DNA of 64,000 nt from Channallabes apus (GCA_030522415.1 CM060118.1:23167651-23231650); one strand, 5' to 3'; counted from the first letter of the stretch, positions 35,137-47,115 are shown. Notes: a model not told the origin generated them from the letters alone. Program-made: numbers and translations.

Positions 35137-35975
35137 GGTCCTTCTCAAAAAATTAGCATATTGTAATAAAGTTCATTATTTTCTGTAATGTACTGATAAA
35201 CATTAGACTTTCATATATTTTAGATTCATTACACACAACTGAAGTAGTTCAAGCCTTTTATTGTTTTAATATTGATGATTGTGGCATACAGCTCATGAAA
35301 ACCCAAAATCCCTATCTCAAAAAATTAGCATATCATGAAAAGGTTCTCTAAACGAGCTATTAACCTAATCATCTGAATCAACTAATTCACTGTAAACACC
35401 TGCAAAAGATTCCTGAGGCTTTTAAAAACTCCCAGCCTGGTTCATTACTCAAAACCGCAATCATGGGTAAGACTGCCGACCTGACTGCTGTCCAGAAGGC
35501 CATCATTGACACCCTCAAGCAAGAGGGTAAGACACAGAAAGACATTTCTGAACGAATAGGCTGTTCCCAGAGTGCTGTATCAAGGCACCTCAGTGGGAAG
35601 TCTGTGGGAAGGAAAAAGTGTGGCAGAAAACGCTGCACAACGAGAAGAGGTGACCGGGCCCTGAGGAAGATTGTGGAGAAGGACCGATTCCAGACCTTGG
35701 GGGACCTGCGGAAGCAGTGGACTGAGTCTGGAGTAGAAACATCCAGAGCCACCGTGTACATGGGCTACAGGTTGCAAATTTTGCATGTCATTCAGAAATC
35801 AAGGTGCCAGAGTCTGGAGGAAGACTGGGGAGAGGGAAATGCCAAAATGCCTGAAGTCCAGTGTCAAGTACCCACAGTCAGTGATGGTCTGGGGTGCCAT
35901 GTCAGCTGCTGGTGTTGGAAAGGGAGAAACATTATTCACCACCGCAACCCGAATACAGGATAAAGCGGTATATTC
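35137..35975 (+). mobile_element. Tc1-like transposon with intact N-terminal transposase frame, right end lost
   Basis: The left repeat contains AAAAAATTAGCATATTGTAA, with an inner copy AAAAAATTAGCATATCATG at 35,319. An open frame from ATG 35,463 encodes about 100 clean residues: MGKTADLTAVQKAIIDTL, DISERIGCSQSAVSRHLSGK (first HTH), GRKRCTTRRGDRALRKIV and ESGVETSRATVY (second HTH), the bipartite Paired-like DNA-binding domain. The catalytic part is then deleted, leaving a fragment (MVWGAMSAAGVGK in another frame, near 35,890). The copy ends at a 30-bp scrap of a Mermaid-type SINE tail (35,943-35,972). Confidence 0.8.
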
Positions 35976-37570
35976 AATTCAATTCAATTTTATTTATATA
36001 TCGCTGGGGATGGGTAGACAAATACAGAACAGATGGAGAGAATTAGCGTAGTTGCCATTCAGGATAGATGTACTGGAGTATGAGGTTATGGGATGAGTTA
36101 CGTGTATGCCAGACTAAAGAGATGCGTCTTGAGTCTACTTTTAAATTGGGAAACTGTGACTTGTTAAATATGTGGGAGCTAAACCATTTAAAGCCTTGTA
36201 TGTAAGTAATACTATTTTGTAATTAATTCTAAACTGAACAGGTAGACAGTGCAGGGATGATAATATTGGGGTTATATGATAATATTTTCTGGATCTAGTG
36301 AAAACCCTGAACAGGGGTGCATTTTGGACTAACTGAAGCTTGTTTATTGAGGACGCAGGACAACCACATAAAGTAGTAATGCATTACAATAGTCCAGTCT
36401 GGAGGTCATGAAAGCATGAACTAGCTTTTCTGCATCAGATACGGATAAGATGCCCCTAAGCTTGGCAATATTTCTAAGATGGAAAAAGGCTGTTTTCGTG
36501 ATATTGGAAATATGATTTTCAAAGGACAAGTTACTGTCCAATATTATGCCCAAGTCTTTACTGTTGAGCTGGTAGTAACAGTATATCCCTTCTAAACGTA
36601 GGCTGAATTGTGAAAGCTGTTGTGTACTGGTTTTTGGGCCAATAAGTAATAGCTCTGTCTTATCTGGATTTAGTAAAAGAAAGTTATTGGTCATCCAATC
36701 TTTTATGTCCTGGACACACACAGTTAATCTAGACAACTTAGGTATTTCGTCTGGTTTAGTTGAGATATATAATTGGGTATCATCAGCATAACAATGGAAA
36801 CTAATCCCATGTCTTCTAATAATGTTACCCAAGGGAAGCATGTATATTGAGAACAGCAGAGGTCCTAAAACTGACCCTTGTGGGACCCCGTATTTCACTG
36901 GCATTACACCAGATGGTTCTCCATTTAGATCTACAAAATGGTATTGAACAGACAGGTACTGTATGATCTAAACCATTTTAATGCCTGTCCCTGAATACCT
37001 ATATGATTTTATAAGCGATCTATTAGAATATTATGATCTATAGTGTCGAATGCAGCACTAAGATCAAGTAAGACTAGTATTGAGATGCAGCCTTGGTCTG
37101 AAGCTAAAAACAAGTCGTTTGCAATCTTAACTAGCGCAGTTTCTGTACTATGATGGGGCCTGAAACCTGACTGAAATTCTTCGAGGATGTTATTTTCCTG
37201 CAAGAATGTGCATAATTGAGCTGATACTACGTTTTCTAATATTTTTTATATAAACGTAAGGTTTGAAATTTGTCTGTAATTTGTTATTTCATTTGGTCTA
37301 AATTAGATTTTTTAAGAAGAGGCTTAATAACTGCCGACTTGAAAGGTTTAGGGACATGACCTAGATATAAGGAGGAATTAATAACGTTTAGAAGTGGCTC
37401 TCCAACCTTATGCATCACTTCTTTTAAAAATCTGGTTGGTATTAGATCTAACAAGCACGTTGTTGATTTAGCAGAGGTGATAAGTTTAGACAGCTCTTCC
37501 TGTCCTATACCTGTAAAGCACTGAAAATCTAAATGTGAAGCTTTAGACTGAACTGGATCATGAGATGCTA
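35976..37570 (-). mobile_element. L2-like LINE reverse transcriptase, 5' truncated
   Basis: Minus-strand frames give a nearly continuous L2/CR1-group reverse transcriptase: DLIPTRFLKEVMHKVGE, VPKPFKSAVIKPLLKKS (37,440-37,310), [18 protein letters not shown] and [14 protein letters not shown] (37,180-37,010), [17 protein letters not shown], then the catalytic YADDTQLY near 36,790, [20 protein letters not shown] and [10 protein letters not shown] (36,380). A decayed NKLQLVQNA and HITPILSSLH region follows to 36,230. At least two frameshifts and several stops exist. The 3' end merges with ATTCAATTCAATTTTATTTA-type tail at 35,976-36,000. Confidence 0.85.
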
Positions 37571-37584
37571 TGAGATGTGTGAGA

Positions 37585-38255
37585 GTGAGTGAGATTATTC
37601 ACAAGTGGAAAGCATTCAAGAAAGCTACCAAATAACATTAACATACAGTATTAACATTATTAATTATGAAAAGTGTTACAAAGTACAATGATGACAGGAT
37701 AATGGGTGGCCAAGATTCATCTATGCCTGTAGAGAGCAAAGACCGGCCCATCTGGTCCGATGCCATAGAAAAGCCAATGCCGCGCAAATCATTGATAAGA
37801 GTCAGTGCTAACCATAATAAAAAGGCAACAGAACACCTAATGTACCACAGCCAACCATGCACAAGGCCCAGCAAGCAACATCTTAAGGCCGCTAACCCAG
37901 TCTCCAAACCTCCCATATTTCAATCCGATCAAGAACCCATGGGATGCGCCAGACAAAAAAATCTAATCCATGGATGCCCCACCCTGCAACTCATTGCACC
38001 CAAAGCATCCACTGTTGTACTGTATAGTCAGACTGATCAGTCATAGCATTACAATGCAAAAGATTATGCCCTGTTTTGTGTAGGCACCTCTTGTGACTCT
38101 GTGGAATTCTCACCCTGGGGCTATGACTCTACAAGGCACAAGGACACCAGTACATTGTCATCAGATGCTTTGAGTAAGATAGTGGTGTGATGCCTCCATG
38201 GATTGGACTTGTTTGTCTGGCACATTTAATAGATGCTTGGTGCTTGTGTTATAAT
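37585..38255. repeat. Mosaic of a Tc1 scrap and an unclassified dispersed repeat
   Basis: 37,588-37,617 (GAGATTATTCACAAGTGG) matches a Tc1 HTH-coding stretch. 37,680-37,985 and 38,190-38,235 carry an inverted pair of a dispersed motif: GGATGCGCCAGACAAAAAAA...TCCATGG at 37,943-37,976 is the reverse complement of CCATGGATTGGACTTGTTTG...CTGGCACA at 38,198-38,225. Related copies occur at 61,497-61,640 and 62,600-62,740. The family is not recognised. Confidence 0.45.
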
Positions 38256-41000
38256 GCATCATCAGCAGTGATTAGAGTGAACAGCGGGAGATGAATAATG
38301 TTTTTCTTTCCACAGAATGCCTTTAAAGAAGAAACTAGCAGTCAACAAACTTAGTCTACTTTGTCCAGTCATGACAAATATCTGCCTTTAAGCCTGTGTC
38401 TGTGTTTATATGTATGTGTGTTTGTGCACATAAAGTTTCTAAATCATTCACATTACTCCATGGCTTATATAATCCATTGTTCAACATTGATCACAACCAT
38501 CTGTCTCTCAGGCTCTCTTCATCTAGTTTGTATTTATATTACTTTTAAAATAGTTGTATTAGGCAGAAACGAGACAAAATTATATAATAGCCAAAAGCAA
38601 AACTTTTGATTTGATTCCAATCATCACACCAGGAGTCTTCTTCTTTGCCTTTCGGCTGTTCCCTTTCAGGGGTCACCACAGCGAAACATCTGCCTCCATC
38701 TAACTCTACCCTCTGCATCCTCTTCTCTTACACCAACTAACTTCATGTCCTCGCTCACTGCACCCATAAATCTCCTCTTTGGTCTTCCTCTAGACCTCCT
38801 GCCTGGCAGTTCCAACCTCAGCATCCTTCTACCGATATATTCACAATCTCTCCTCTGAACATGTCCAAACCCCCTCAATCTGGCCTCTCTGACTTTATCT
38901 CCAAAACATCTAACATGGGTTGTCCCTCTGATGAACTCATTCTTGATCCTATCCATCCTTGTCACTCCCAAAGAGAACCACAACATCTTCAGCTCTGCTA
39001 CCTCTAGCTCTGCCTCCTGTCTTTTCTTCAGTGCCACTGTCTCTAAGCCGTAGAGCATCGTTGGTCTCACCTCTGTCCTGTACACCTTTCCTTTCATTCT
39101 CGCTGATAATCTTTTATCGCACAACACACCTGACACTTTTCTCCACCCATTCCAACCTGCCTGTACCCGCCTCTTCACCTCCTTTGAACACTCTCTGTTG
39201 CTCTGGACCGTTGACCCTAAGTACTTAAAATCCTGCACCTTCTTTACCTCTGCTTCCTGTAGCCTCACCGTTCTTCTTGGGTCCCTCTCATTCACACACA
39301 TGTATTCCGTCTTGCCGCGGCTAACCTTCATTCCTCTGCTTTCCAGAGCATACCTCCACCTCTCCAAATTTTCCTCCAACTTTTCCCTGCTCTCGCTACA
39401 AAACACAATATCGTCTGCAAACATCATAGTTCATGGAGACTCCTGTCTTACCTCTTCTGTCATCCTGTCCATCGCCAGAGCAAACAAAAAGGGGCTTAGA
39501 GCCGATCCTTGATGCAGACCCACCTCCACCTTGAACTCTTCTGTCACAATTACAGCACATATTTCCACTTACTTAGTACTCTCATACATGTCCTGCACCA
39601 GTCTAACATACTTCTCTGCCACACCAGACTTCCTCATACAACAGCACAGCTCCTCTCTCGGCACTCTTTGTTACCTTCTCTGTACTTCTCCACCAGCATC
39701 CTCAAAGCAAATACTGCATCTGATGTACTCTTTCTAGGCATAAAACCATATTGCTGGTCACAAATGCTCACATCTGCCCTTAGCCTAGCTTCCACTACTC
39801 TTTCCCACAGCTTCATTGTATGGCTCATTAGCTTTATACCTCTATAATTGCCACAGCTTTGCACATCTCCCTTGTTCTTAAAAATCGGCACCAATACACT
39901 TCTTCTCCATTTCTCTGGAATCCTCTAACTCTCCAAGATCTTGTTAAACAAACTAGTCAGAAACTCAACTGCCACCTCTCCTAAGCACTTCCATACCTCC
40001 CCAGGTATGTCATCAGGACGAACAGCCTTTCCACTCTTCATCCTCTTCAACGCCCTCCTCACCTAACATTTACTAATATTTGCTACTTCCTGTTCCACAA
40101 CAGTCACCTCTTCTACTCTTTGTTCTCTTTCGTTTTCCTCATTCGTCAACTCCTCAAAGTACTCCTTCCATCTTCCCATCACCCTCCTGGCATCTGTCAG
40201 TACATTTCCATCTCTATCTTTAATCACTCTAACCTGCTGCACATCCTTCCCATCTCTATCTCTCTGCCTCGCCTACCTGTACAGATTCACCTCTGCCTCC
40301 TTACGGCCCAGCCTAGCATACTGTACAAGTTCTCATATGCTTTTTGTTTGGCCTTTGCCACCTCTACCTTCACCTTATGCTGCATCTCCCTGTATTCCTG
40401 TCTACTCTCTTCAGTCCTCTCAGTGTCCCACTTCTTCTTAGCTAGCCTCTTTTCCTGTATACACTCCTGGACTTCCTCATTCCACACCAAGTCTCCTTGT
40501 TCACTTTTGCCTTACCTGATGATACACCAAGTACCCTCCTACCTGCCTCCCTGATCACATTGGCTGATGTTGTCCAGTCGACTGAAAGCACCTCCTGGCC
40601 ACCCATAGCCTGTCTCAACTCCTCCCTAAAGACTGCACAACGTTCTTCCTTTCTCAGCTTCCACAACTTTGTCCGCCGCTCTGCCTTTGTCCTCTTCCCC
40701 TTCCTCACCACCAGGGTTATTTTACACACCACCATTCTGTGTTGTCTGGCTACACTCCCCTACCAAACTTTGCAGTCACTGATCTCTTTCAGATTGCAAT
40801 GTCGACACAAGATGTAGTCCACCTGAGTGCTTCTGCCACAACACTTATATGTCACCCTATGTTCCTGCCTCTTCTGGAAGAAAGTATTTACTACTGCCAA
40901 TTCCATCTTCTTTGCAAAGTCCACCACCATCTGTCTTTCTACATTCCTGTCCTGAAAACCAAACCTGCCCATCACATTATCATCACCTCTGTTCCCTTCC

Positions 41001-41008
41001 CCAACATG
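41001..41008. other. Left target-site duplication of hAT insertion
   Basis: CCAACATG, repeated perfectly at 42,529-42,536 on the other side of the inserted element. The duplicated octamer is LINE endonuclease coding sequence. Confidence 0.9.
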
Positions 41009-42528
41009 CATGGGCGTAACCCCCAATTCGAGGGTTGTGTATATATATATAATATGAAAAATATTTTAAGATAATTGTGTAAGTAGAAAAAACACCCCGC
41101 AAAAACTGCATTTACAAAGAGTTGAGTTCCCCCTCCGCTTCCTCCCAGTGGTTTGGCTCACTGCAGGGTTGTGGCTGCGGCTCAATTAATGTTGAACTCC
41201 AGTAACTAGGGTATTTTATTCACTGTAAATAAAGCGATTCTCTTTAATGTAGTTGATGCAGACTCATTCATAAATTAGTTGCAGCAAAAATGCTGATTAT
41301 CTATGTAATTTTCCATGAATCTGCTATATTAGCGATTAAATTATTACTTATCTAGTTAACGTTAGCTTGTTAACAATAGCTTGTTTACATAGTGCACTGC
41401 AACTAACACGACAAACGCTGTTTTCCATGGAGTGTTTTTACTGTATTTCTGACGACTTGGCATAATGTTAACTTAACATTACCGGCCACAATTAGCATAT
41501 TGTGTAGCTGTACATTCACTAAATGAGCACTTTAATTTTTTTGTATAATCAATATCCATTCTGTTCTAAGTGTATTAATTAATTTCAAATACAATTTAAA
41601 CTTTTTTTTTAATTCCTTGTTTTTATTGTTATGATTCTTTTTTTTTGATAGTTTTACTTTCTTTATGTAAAGCAATTTGAAATCTGCTACAGTATAAATA
41701 AACTGGCCTTGCAGTGTCATAGATAAATGGACATAAGATAATTTTTCAGTGCACCTAAACGCCAAGTAAGTACTACACGTTCACATATTAAGGCAATTTG
41801 GCTTCAAGAATGGGTGCTTATGAAAATACTAATGTCACAATATCAATCACAGGCAAAGGAGACAGAAATTGACAAAAAAAACTGAGGGACAGGTAGACCA
41901 GGGTCAATCAGATGTACAGTGTCACGTAAGTGGGGACAATTTCTTTAATGTTTTCGTAGTTGTGACTGTTCAGTAGATGAACATCACAAGCTCACCAATT
42001 TACAGTATGATCTTTCAATTTAACAAGTGTAATGTAAACAAGTTAGTTATTATGAGTATGGAAAACATCTTTTCCTGCATTTTTTTCTGCTTTAGGAGTC
42101 AGTCTGTTCTGAGACAGTGAGAGTAGAGGAAGGGGCAGATTCAGGACCAGGGAGGGAGTCGGAGACAGCAGAACAAAGAGATGATATTGCCAGCACCAGC
42201 ACAGGGAGCATAGTTTTTACTTTAGATCTCATGTTTAAATTTTATTGTATGTTGATGGCTTGACTGTAAACAACATAACAAACAATGCAATAAATAGTTT
42301 TGAAGAAAAATCTGCTTTGTCATTGAACCTTAGAAAAACTTTGAAAATAACCATAATGGCGTAGTCTCCATACTACAATAATAATGATAGAAGCAAAGTT
42401 TTTCACTGTGGGGACATACCTTTATAAGTACAATTTGACTGTATTATTTGTGTCCCCTTCAAAAATTGATCATGAGAAATTTTATACTTATTGTCCCCCC
42501 CTACTGTTAAATGAAATTTACGCCCCTG
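41009..42528 (+). mobile_element. Non-autonomous hAT element inside an RTE LINE
   Basis: The 1,520-bp insert has short inverted ends, CATGGGCGTAAC at the left and TTTACGCCCCTG at the right (CAGGGGCGTAAA inverted), and is bounded by a perfect 8-bp duplication. Inside, at 42,096-42,215, a CTTTAG acceptor is followed by an acidic frame (ESVCSETVRVEEGADSG, GRESETAEQRDD) that looks like the N-terminal leader of a hAT transposase gene, but no BED or catalytic domain follows. It is therefore a deletion derivative of an autonomous element. Removing it restores the LINE endonuclease alignment. Confidence 0.85.
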
Positions 42529-42999
42529 CCAACATGTCCATTGAAGTCTGCACCAATCACCACTCTCTCACCTCTGGGGATGCTCTGCATCACTTCATCT
42601 AACTCACTCTGGAATTTCTCCTTCTCTTCTAACACACATCCTACCTGTGGGGCATAACCACTAACAACATTGAACATTATCCCTTCAATTTCCAGCTTCA
42701 GACTCATCACCCTATCCGATACTCTTTTCACCTCTAGAACATTTCTTACAGACTCCTCTTTCAGAATAACTCCTACTCCATTTCTTTTCCTATCCACACC
42801 ATGGTAAAACAATTTGAACCCTGATCCTAAGCTTCTAGCTTTGCTACCTTTCCACCTGGTCTCCCTACTTTCACTCCTAAACTCTTGCCTTTCCTCTTCT
42901 CTCTCTGCTTTCAAACACGCCTTCCTCCTCTTCTTCTTCGACCAACAGTAGCCCAATTTCCACCGGCACTCTGTAGGTCAATAGCACCAGTGGCGGTCG

Positions 43000-43260
43000 T
43001 TGTTAACCTTGGGTCATGACCGATCCGGTATGGGAATTATATTTGTGATTCGCATCATTGATTTGGCAAATGTTTTACGTCGGAAGCTCTTCCAAACACA
43101 ACCCTCTGCATTTATCCAGACTTGGGACTGTGGCACAAGAAGACACTGGATTGCGCCCCCCCGTGGTTGCATTCCATGCAGAAGTGTAGCATTGTAATAC
43201 AAGACTGCAACAAGGCTTGTCTGGAAAGAGACTACAATCACTTCTGCTGCAGTCATTACA
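43000..43260. repeat. Probable dispersed repeat, unclassified
   Basis: The stretch with AAACACAACCCTCTGCATTTATCC, ACTTGGGACTGTGGCACAAG read in parts and a C-run is repeat-like in fish genomes, next to the 5' side of the RTE LINE. I cannot name a family or boundaries, and the open frames on both strands have no recognisable domain. Confidence 0.3.
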
Positions 43261-44065
43261 AGCTTACAGGCAAAGCAGCCCTACAATTTGTGCCTTTAGA
43301 ACACAACAGCTGTAATAAGTACCTATATTTAAAGATGGTATACATAAGACAAAAGACACTATAGTTTAAGTTGAAGGCTACAGTTAAATCCTATCATCTA
43401 CTGAAGACTATCATGATGTCTTCAGGATATTAAACTGTCTGGTGGCTATTTCAGAAGTGTCAGATTCTTTACCTGTATCAAAAATTGGACTCATGCAGTC
43501 TGATGAGTCTAGGCCAACCTTATTGCATCGTAATAGTGTATCAGGCTAAGAAGGGAAGTGCATGAAGCGATGCATGCATCATACATAGTCAGAGGTGAAA
43601 AGAGTAATAAAATTTTGTACTCAAGCACAAGTACTGTTACTTCAGTGAAATTTTACTTAAGTACAAGTAAAGTTACCATTATAAAAATCTACTCAAGTAA
43701 AAGTAAAAAGTAGCTCATAAAAAATTTACTCAGCGTAAAAGTTACCGAGTTACTTTTTTATTTTTATTTTTATAACAGCGGGGGTGGGATGAGGCATTCT
43801 AGCGTAGTTCAAAAAAAGATGAGCAGATATAAATCTCAAACTAGTTGTTTTTAACTGAAGGAACACCTTTGCATAATAAAGCTGTTGTCTTTATTGTGCT
43901 TGAAAATCAAAGTGGTCACTTAAATACGGTGTTACATCCCAGTCTAGGGTCATACAGCAATGGTTCAGGGTTCTATTTTAAACTGTATGGAAATGGTGGT
44001 ATATGGCAGAAAGAACTAGATCCAATCATTAACTGATGAAATAATGAGGTTTGTATATACAAAAA

Positions 44066-44067
<2 letters not shown>

Positions 44068-44119
<52 letters not shown>
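44068..44119. repeat. (AC)n microsatellite
   Basis: About 26 dinucleotide units inside the hAT element. Confidence 0.95.
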
Positions 44120-44120
<1 letters not shown>

Positions 44121-44394
44121 AGGAGGAGGAGGATCGGATTCAGGATGGACCCAGGCCAAAATAATAAACAAAATGGTATTTATATTTAGTAGCTAGATTA
44201 CCTGCAACAAAAAAAACCACACAAACAAAAATATAGGTACCTTCCCGGACTCCCTAAACCAAAAACAGTGAAATTATCTACAAATATATACAAAGATCAA
44301 CCAAACCAAAGGAACAAAGCAATAATCAAAGTCAATGGGAGGCAAAAATTCAAAACCGGAATATACAACCAAATATCAAAACGCCCAAAGATAT

Positions 44395-44602
44395 GCAGGT
44401 TAGGCTAATTGGCGTTCCTAAATTGCCCATAGTGTGTGATTGGGTGTGTGAGTGTGTGTATGTGTGTGCCCTGCGATGGATTGGCACCCTGTCCAGGGTG
44501 TACCCCGCCTAGTGCCCGAAGTCTCCTGGGATAGGCTCCAGGTCCCCCGCGACCCTGAACACAGGATTAAGCGGTATAGAAAATGAATGAATGAATGAAT
44601 AT
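44395..44602 (+). repeat. Mermaid/Merman-like SINE, 3' part
   Basis: GCAGGTTAGGCTAATTGGCG, TTGGCACCCTGTCCAGGGTG, CTCCTGGGATAGGCTCCAGG and ATTAAGCGGTATAGAAAATG precede a (GAAT)n tail at 44,583-44,600. This is the 3' body and tail of the fish SINE whose fuller copy is at 57,568-57,940. The tRNA-like head is missing. Nested within the hAT element. Confidence 0.75.
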
Positions 44603-44604
44603 CA

Positions 44605-44805
44605 AAACGCCAAAATCACAACCTCTTTCCTCTTTCCCGCGTCTCTCTCCGGTTTATATATGGTCGCGCTAATCGATGACGTCACTCTCAGGGCGGAAGC
44701 GACCGTGTGGAAGGTCAGGTAGCTACCGATGTTAGAAAACGTGGAGTGGAGTCTGGAGCGGCGCGCGACCAGGACATGATACACACACGCGAGCGCAAAA
44801 GCATA
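44605..44805. promoter_or_regulatory. CpG-rich block with CRE-like site inside the hAT element
   Basis: The block is markedly richer in CpG than its surroundings (GGTCGCGCTAATCG, GGCGGAAGCG, GGCGCGCGACC). It contains a full palindromic TGACGTCA at 44,678-44,685 and a TTTATATATGG TATA-like box at 44,653. It may be a relic transposon promoter. Activity is inference only. Confidence 0.35.
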
Positions 44806-45027
44806 ATATTTGTATTATTTTAGCATTTTCATTCATTTATTTTTTACTCAGTAGCAAATATGATTTAAAATGTAGCGAATTACAATACTTCAAACAAAAC
44901 ATACTTAAGTAAAAGTAAAATCACAGATTTTAAAAACTACTTTAAAAAGTAGAAATACACAAAAAAACTACTCAATTACAGTAACGCGAGTAAATGTAAT
45001 TCGTTACTTTCCACCTCTGTACATAGT

Positions 45028-46850
45028 GCCCAATGTATAAGCAACTGGAAGTGGTCTTATGATGGGGTTGCTTCTTTTGGTCAGATCATTATGTGGCAAT
45101 AAAATTAAATCAGCTGACTACCTGCTTGTACTGAATGACCAGGCTATCCCATTAATAGTTATTTCTTTTTCCCTGATGGGAAAGAATTTATGAAAAAGTG
45201 GTTCTGGGAGCATAAGGAATCATTTTCACAGAAAGGCCAGATAGTATACATTTGGTTAACAGTTTGGACTACAGCTATTAAATGTACCTGTAGCCAACCA
45301 GTTTCATACCAAATTTACATCATGTGCTGTGACCCTCACTAGACTCCTTATCGATAAGGTTAAAGAATGAAGAATGTTTTGTATGTCTTTAATACAGTAC
45401 ATCATGGCTACATGCTACATCTGAAGTTTTCAGTAATATGTAAAGAAGTTGTATCCAATCATGGAATTTTCTTTTAAAAACTTTTTTAATAGGTTCAGGT
45501 CAATTTTGGCACATGTTTTACCATGAAACTATCAAAAGAAAGACAGATAATCACAAAGACAGATAGAAAGACACACATACACACAAGATATGATAAACTG
45601 CACAAACAGCATCTGCTCTCCCATCATCTACAGTCTGTAGTGCAAGCATTATCTGCATTCTACCCTCCCACAATATCCTACAGTTTTCACCCTTCTCAGA
45701 GGCAGGGCATCGGTTGATTAGTGTTGATTAGACTTCTTGTCTGCCATGTTGAAGGCCAGTGTTCATGAATCAAGGTTTGCGTCAGGAAGTTTAACTAGTG
45801 GAAATCCTGTGCCAAAATCAAATGTGTGGATCAGATGATCTACTGTGGCGACCCCTAATGGGAGCAGCTGAAAGAACAACACTTTTTGAAAGAACAACAC
45901 GGATTCAGCAGACAACGTGGCCAACAGACTTTTTGCACAACGTGCCTTGAAGCTAATATTTCTGGAAACGAAAGCAGAAAGTCAAGCCAAAATAGGGATG
46001 TATCAAAATGGGAGGCAAATGTAGTGACTAAATCTGAGTATGATTAAAGAACATAAAATTCTCCTGATTCAGAGCACAGTCTCACACAAAGAGCACCAGA
46101 GTCTGCCAGGCAAAAATATTTCTGTCTAAGTATGGTCAGATTCCGGTGGTCATGTGCAATGTGTGAAGCACTCTGCTCTGCTTGTAATACTTATTTGTAC
46201 CTGGGTTCACAGAGAGAGCAGCAAGCCATGTCAATATTAGATTGTGAAGTATTTTCCACATTTTTTTCACCATACACATGTTTGGCTTGTTTCATATACA
46301 TCCAAACTTAAATATATGCCAAATAGGCTGCTGTCGTCAAGTCAAAACAGATATTAAAGGATCTCCTAGAGCAGGAAACACAGTATTGTACACATCCTTG
46401 AGCAAGGAAGATCAAGACATTTCAACTTTGAAATCCCAATCCTCAGAAGTGTCTTAAAATAGAAAATAAGAAATTAGCTCATGATTTATTTAAATAAATT
46501 TTTTTTTTAACATTTTAAATAAATATTCAAGAAAACAATAGAGACTTTGATTGCTAAAAGTGATCTAATAGGAAAAATATTTAGTCTGTTTAGAATGGAA
46601 GGAGTTGAGAGGCAGTACTATACATTTGTTTCAAACTAACAGATATAACCTTTAAAAATCAAACCAGATCAATTTTACACAGGCTATGACTACCAAAGGG
46701 TACAAAAATTGGCCGCGGCATGAGTGAATAACATCTTGCCTTTCTTCCTTCCTGTTTCTGTGGGTGTGACTCTCTGGGAGTATGATGGTTAGGGATTAAG
46801 CCAACCCTCTGCTCACTGAACCTCCTTCTCTGGTTGCTGGAAGCAAAAGA
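45028..46850. other. Intergenic upstream of marveld1, with one RTE tail scrap
   Basis: Mostly AT-rich, non-coding. At 45,775-45,885 GCGTCAGGAAG..., CCTGTGCCAAA and CTGTGGCGACCCCTAATGG form another 3' tail copy of the RTE-like LINE (plus strand), ending in AACAACAC. Nothing else was recognised. Confidence 0.5.
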
Positions 46851-47115
46851 GGGGGGAGGGAGACAAAAATCTTTCAGCTGCCTCAGAGGAAACGGAAGGG
46901 ACGAAACAGAAAACTAATTTCAAAACTTCAAGTCTATGCTCAAGCATTGCTGTCTGGGATCATCCTCTGCTTCCTCTGAGTCTTCTACAGACTTCTTCTG
47001 GAAATTCTACTTTTGATTCTACATTTGGTTCTAATCTCCAGTTGTTTCAGTGGTTGTGGGCAAAAAAAAGCCTCCACCCCTAAAAGAAGAAAGACCGCTC
47101 ATCTACCGCAAGGAG
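46850..47115 (+). promoter_or_regulatory. marveld1 5' flank / 5' UTR
   Basis: A purine-rich GGGGGGAGGGAGAC stretch near 46,851 is followed by pyrimidine-rich sequence ending in GTTGTTTCAG at 47,041-47,050, a plausible splice acceptor. The segment up to the ATG at 47,116 is in frame and open from 47,051 (VVGKKKPPPLKEER...), so an upstream exon could add residues. I treat it as UTR. Confidence 0.35.

Larger units (their letters stand above)
38638..42980 (-). mobile_element. RTE-like LINE, interrupted by a hAT element
   Basis: Read on the minus strand the retrotransposon runs from about 42,980 to 38,638. The N-terminal part encodes an AP-type endonuclease with GVGVILKE, SGYAPQVG and the catalytic VVIGADFNGHVG near 42,540. 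After the insertion (41,009-42,528) it resumes with HVGEGNRGDDNVMGRFG, MVVDFAKKMELAVVNTFF and RSTQVDYILCR. The reverse transcriptase follows: VPIFKNKGDVQSCGNYRGIK near 39,880, the FADDIVF catalytic box near 39,415, YLGS, then GRPKRRFMGAV and the terminal RWRQMFRCGDP at 38,680. Its UTR tail (GGTGACCCCTGAAAGGGAAC region) lies at 38,640-38,680. Many stops and frameshifts show it is inactive. Long plus-strand frames over it are antisense shadows. Confidence 0.85.
43590..45019. mobile_element. Non-autonomous hAT element with SINE and microsatellite inside
   Basis: The element starts CAGAGGTGAAAAGAGTAA and ends CGTTACTTTCCACCTCTG, which inverted is CAGAGGTGGAAAGTAACG, a classic hAT terminus. Both ends carry TACTTAAGTA/AAGTAAAAGTA-rich subterminal repeats (43,640-43,730 and 44,895-44,990). 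It is flanked by a perfect 8-bp duplication TACATAGT at 43,582-43,589 and 45,020-45,027. No transposase is present. The interior contains a (CA)n tract, a Mermaid-type SINE and a CpG-rich block. Confidence 0.9.

Noticed and set aside
36344..36904. 186-codon frame as a host gene
   Set aside because: Its YADD motif and flanking blocks identify it as LINE reverse transcriptase.
39198..40817. Several 60-150 codon open frames on the plus strand
   Set aside because: They are antisense to a well-supported RTE reverse transcriptase and endonuclease on the minus strand and encode low-complexity Ser/Leu/Pro-rich sequence.
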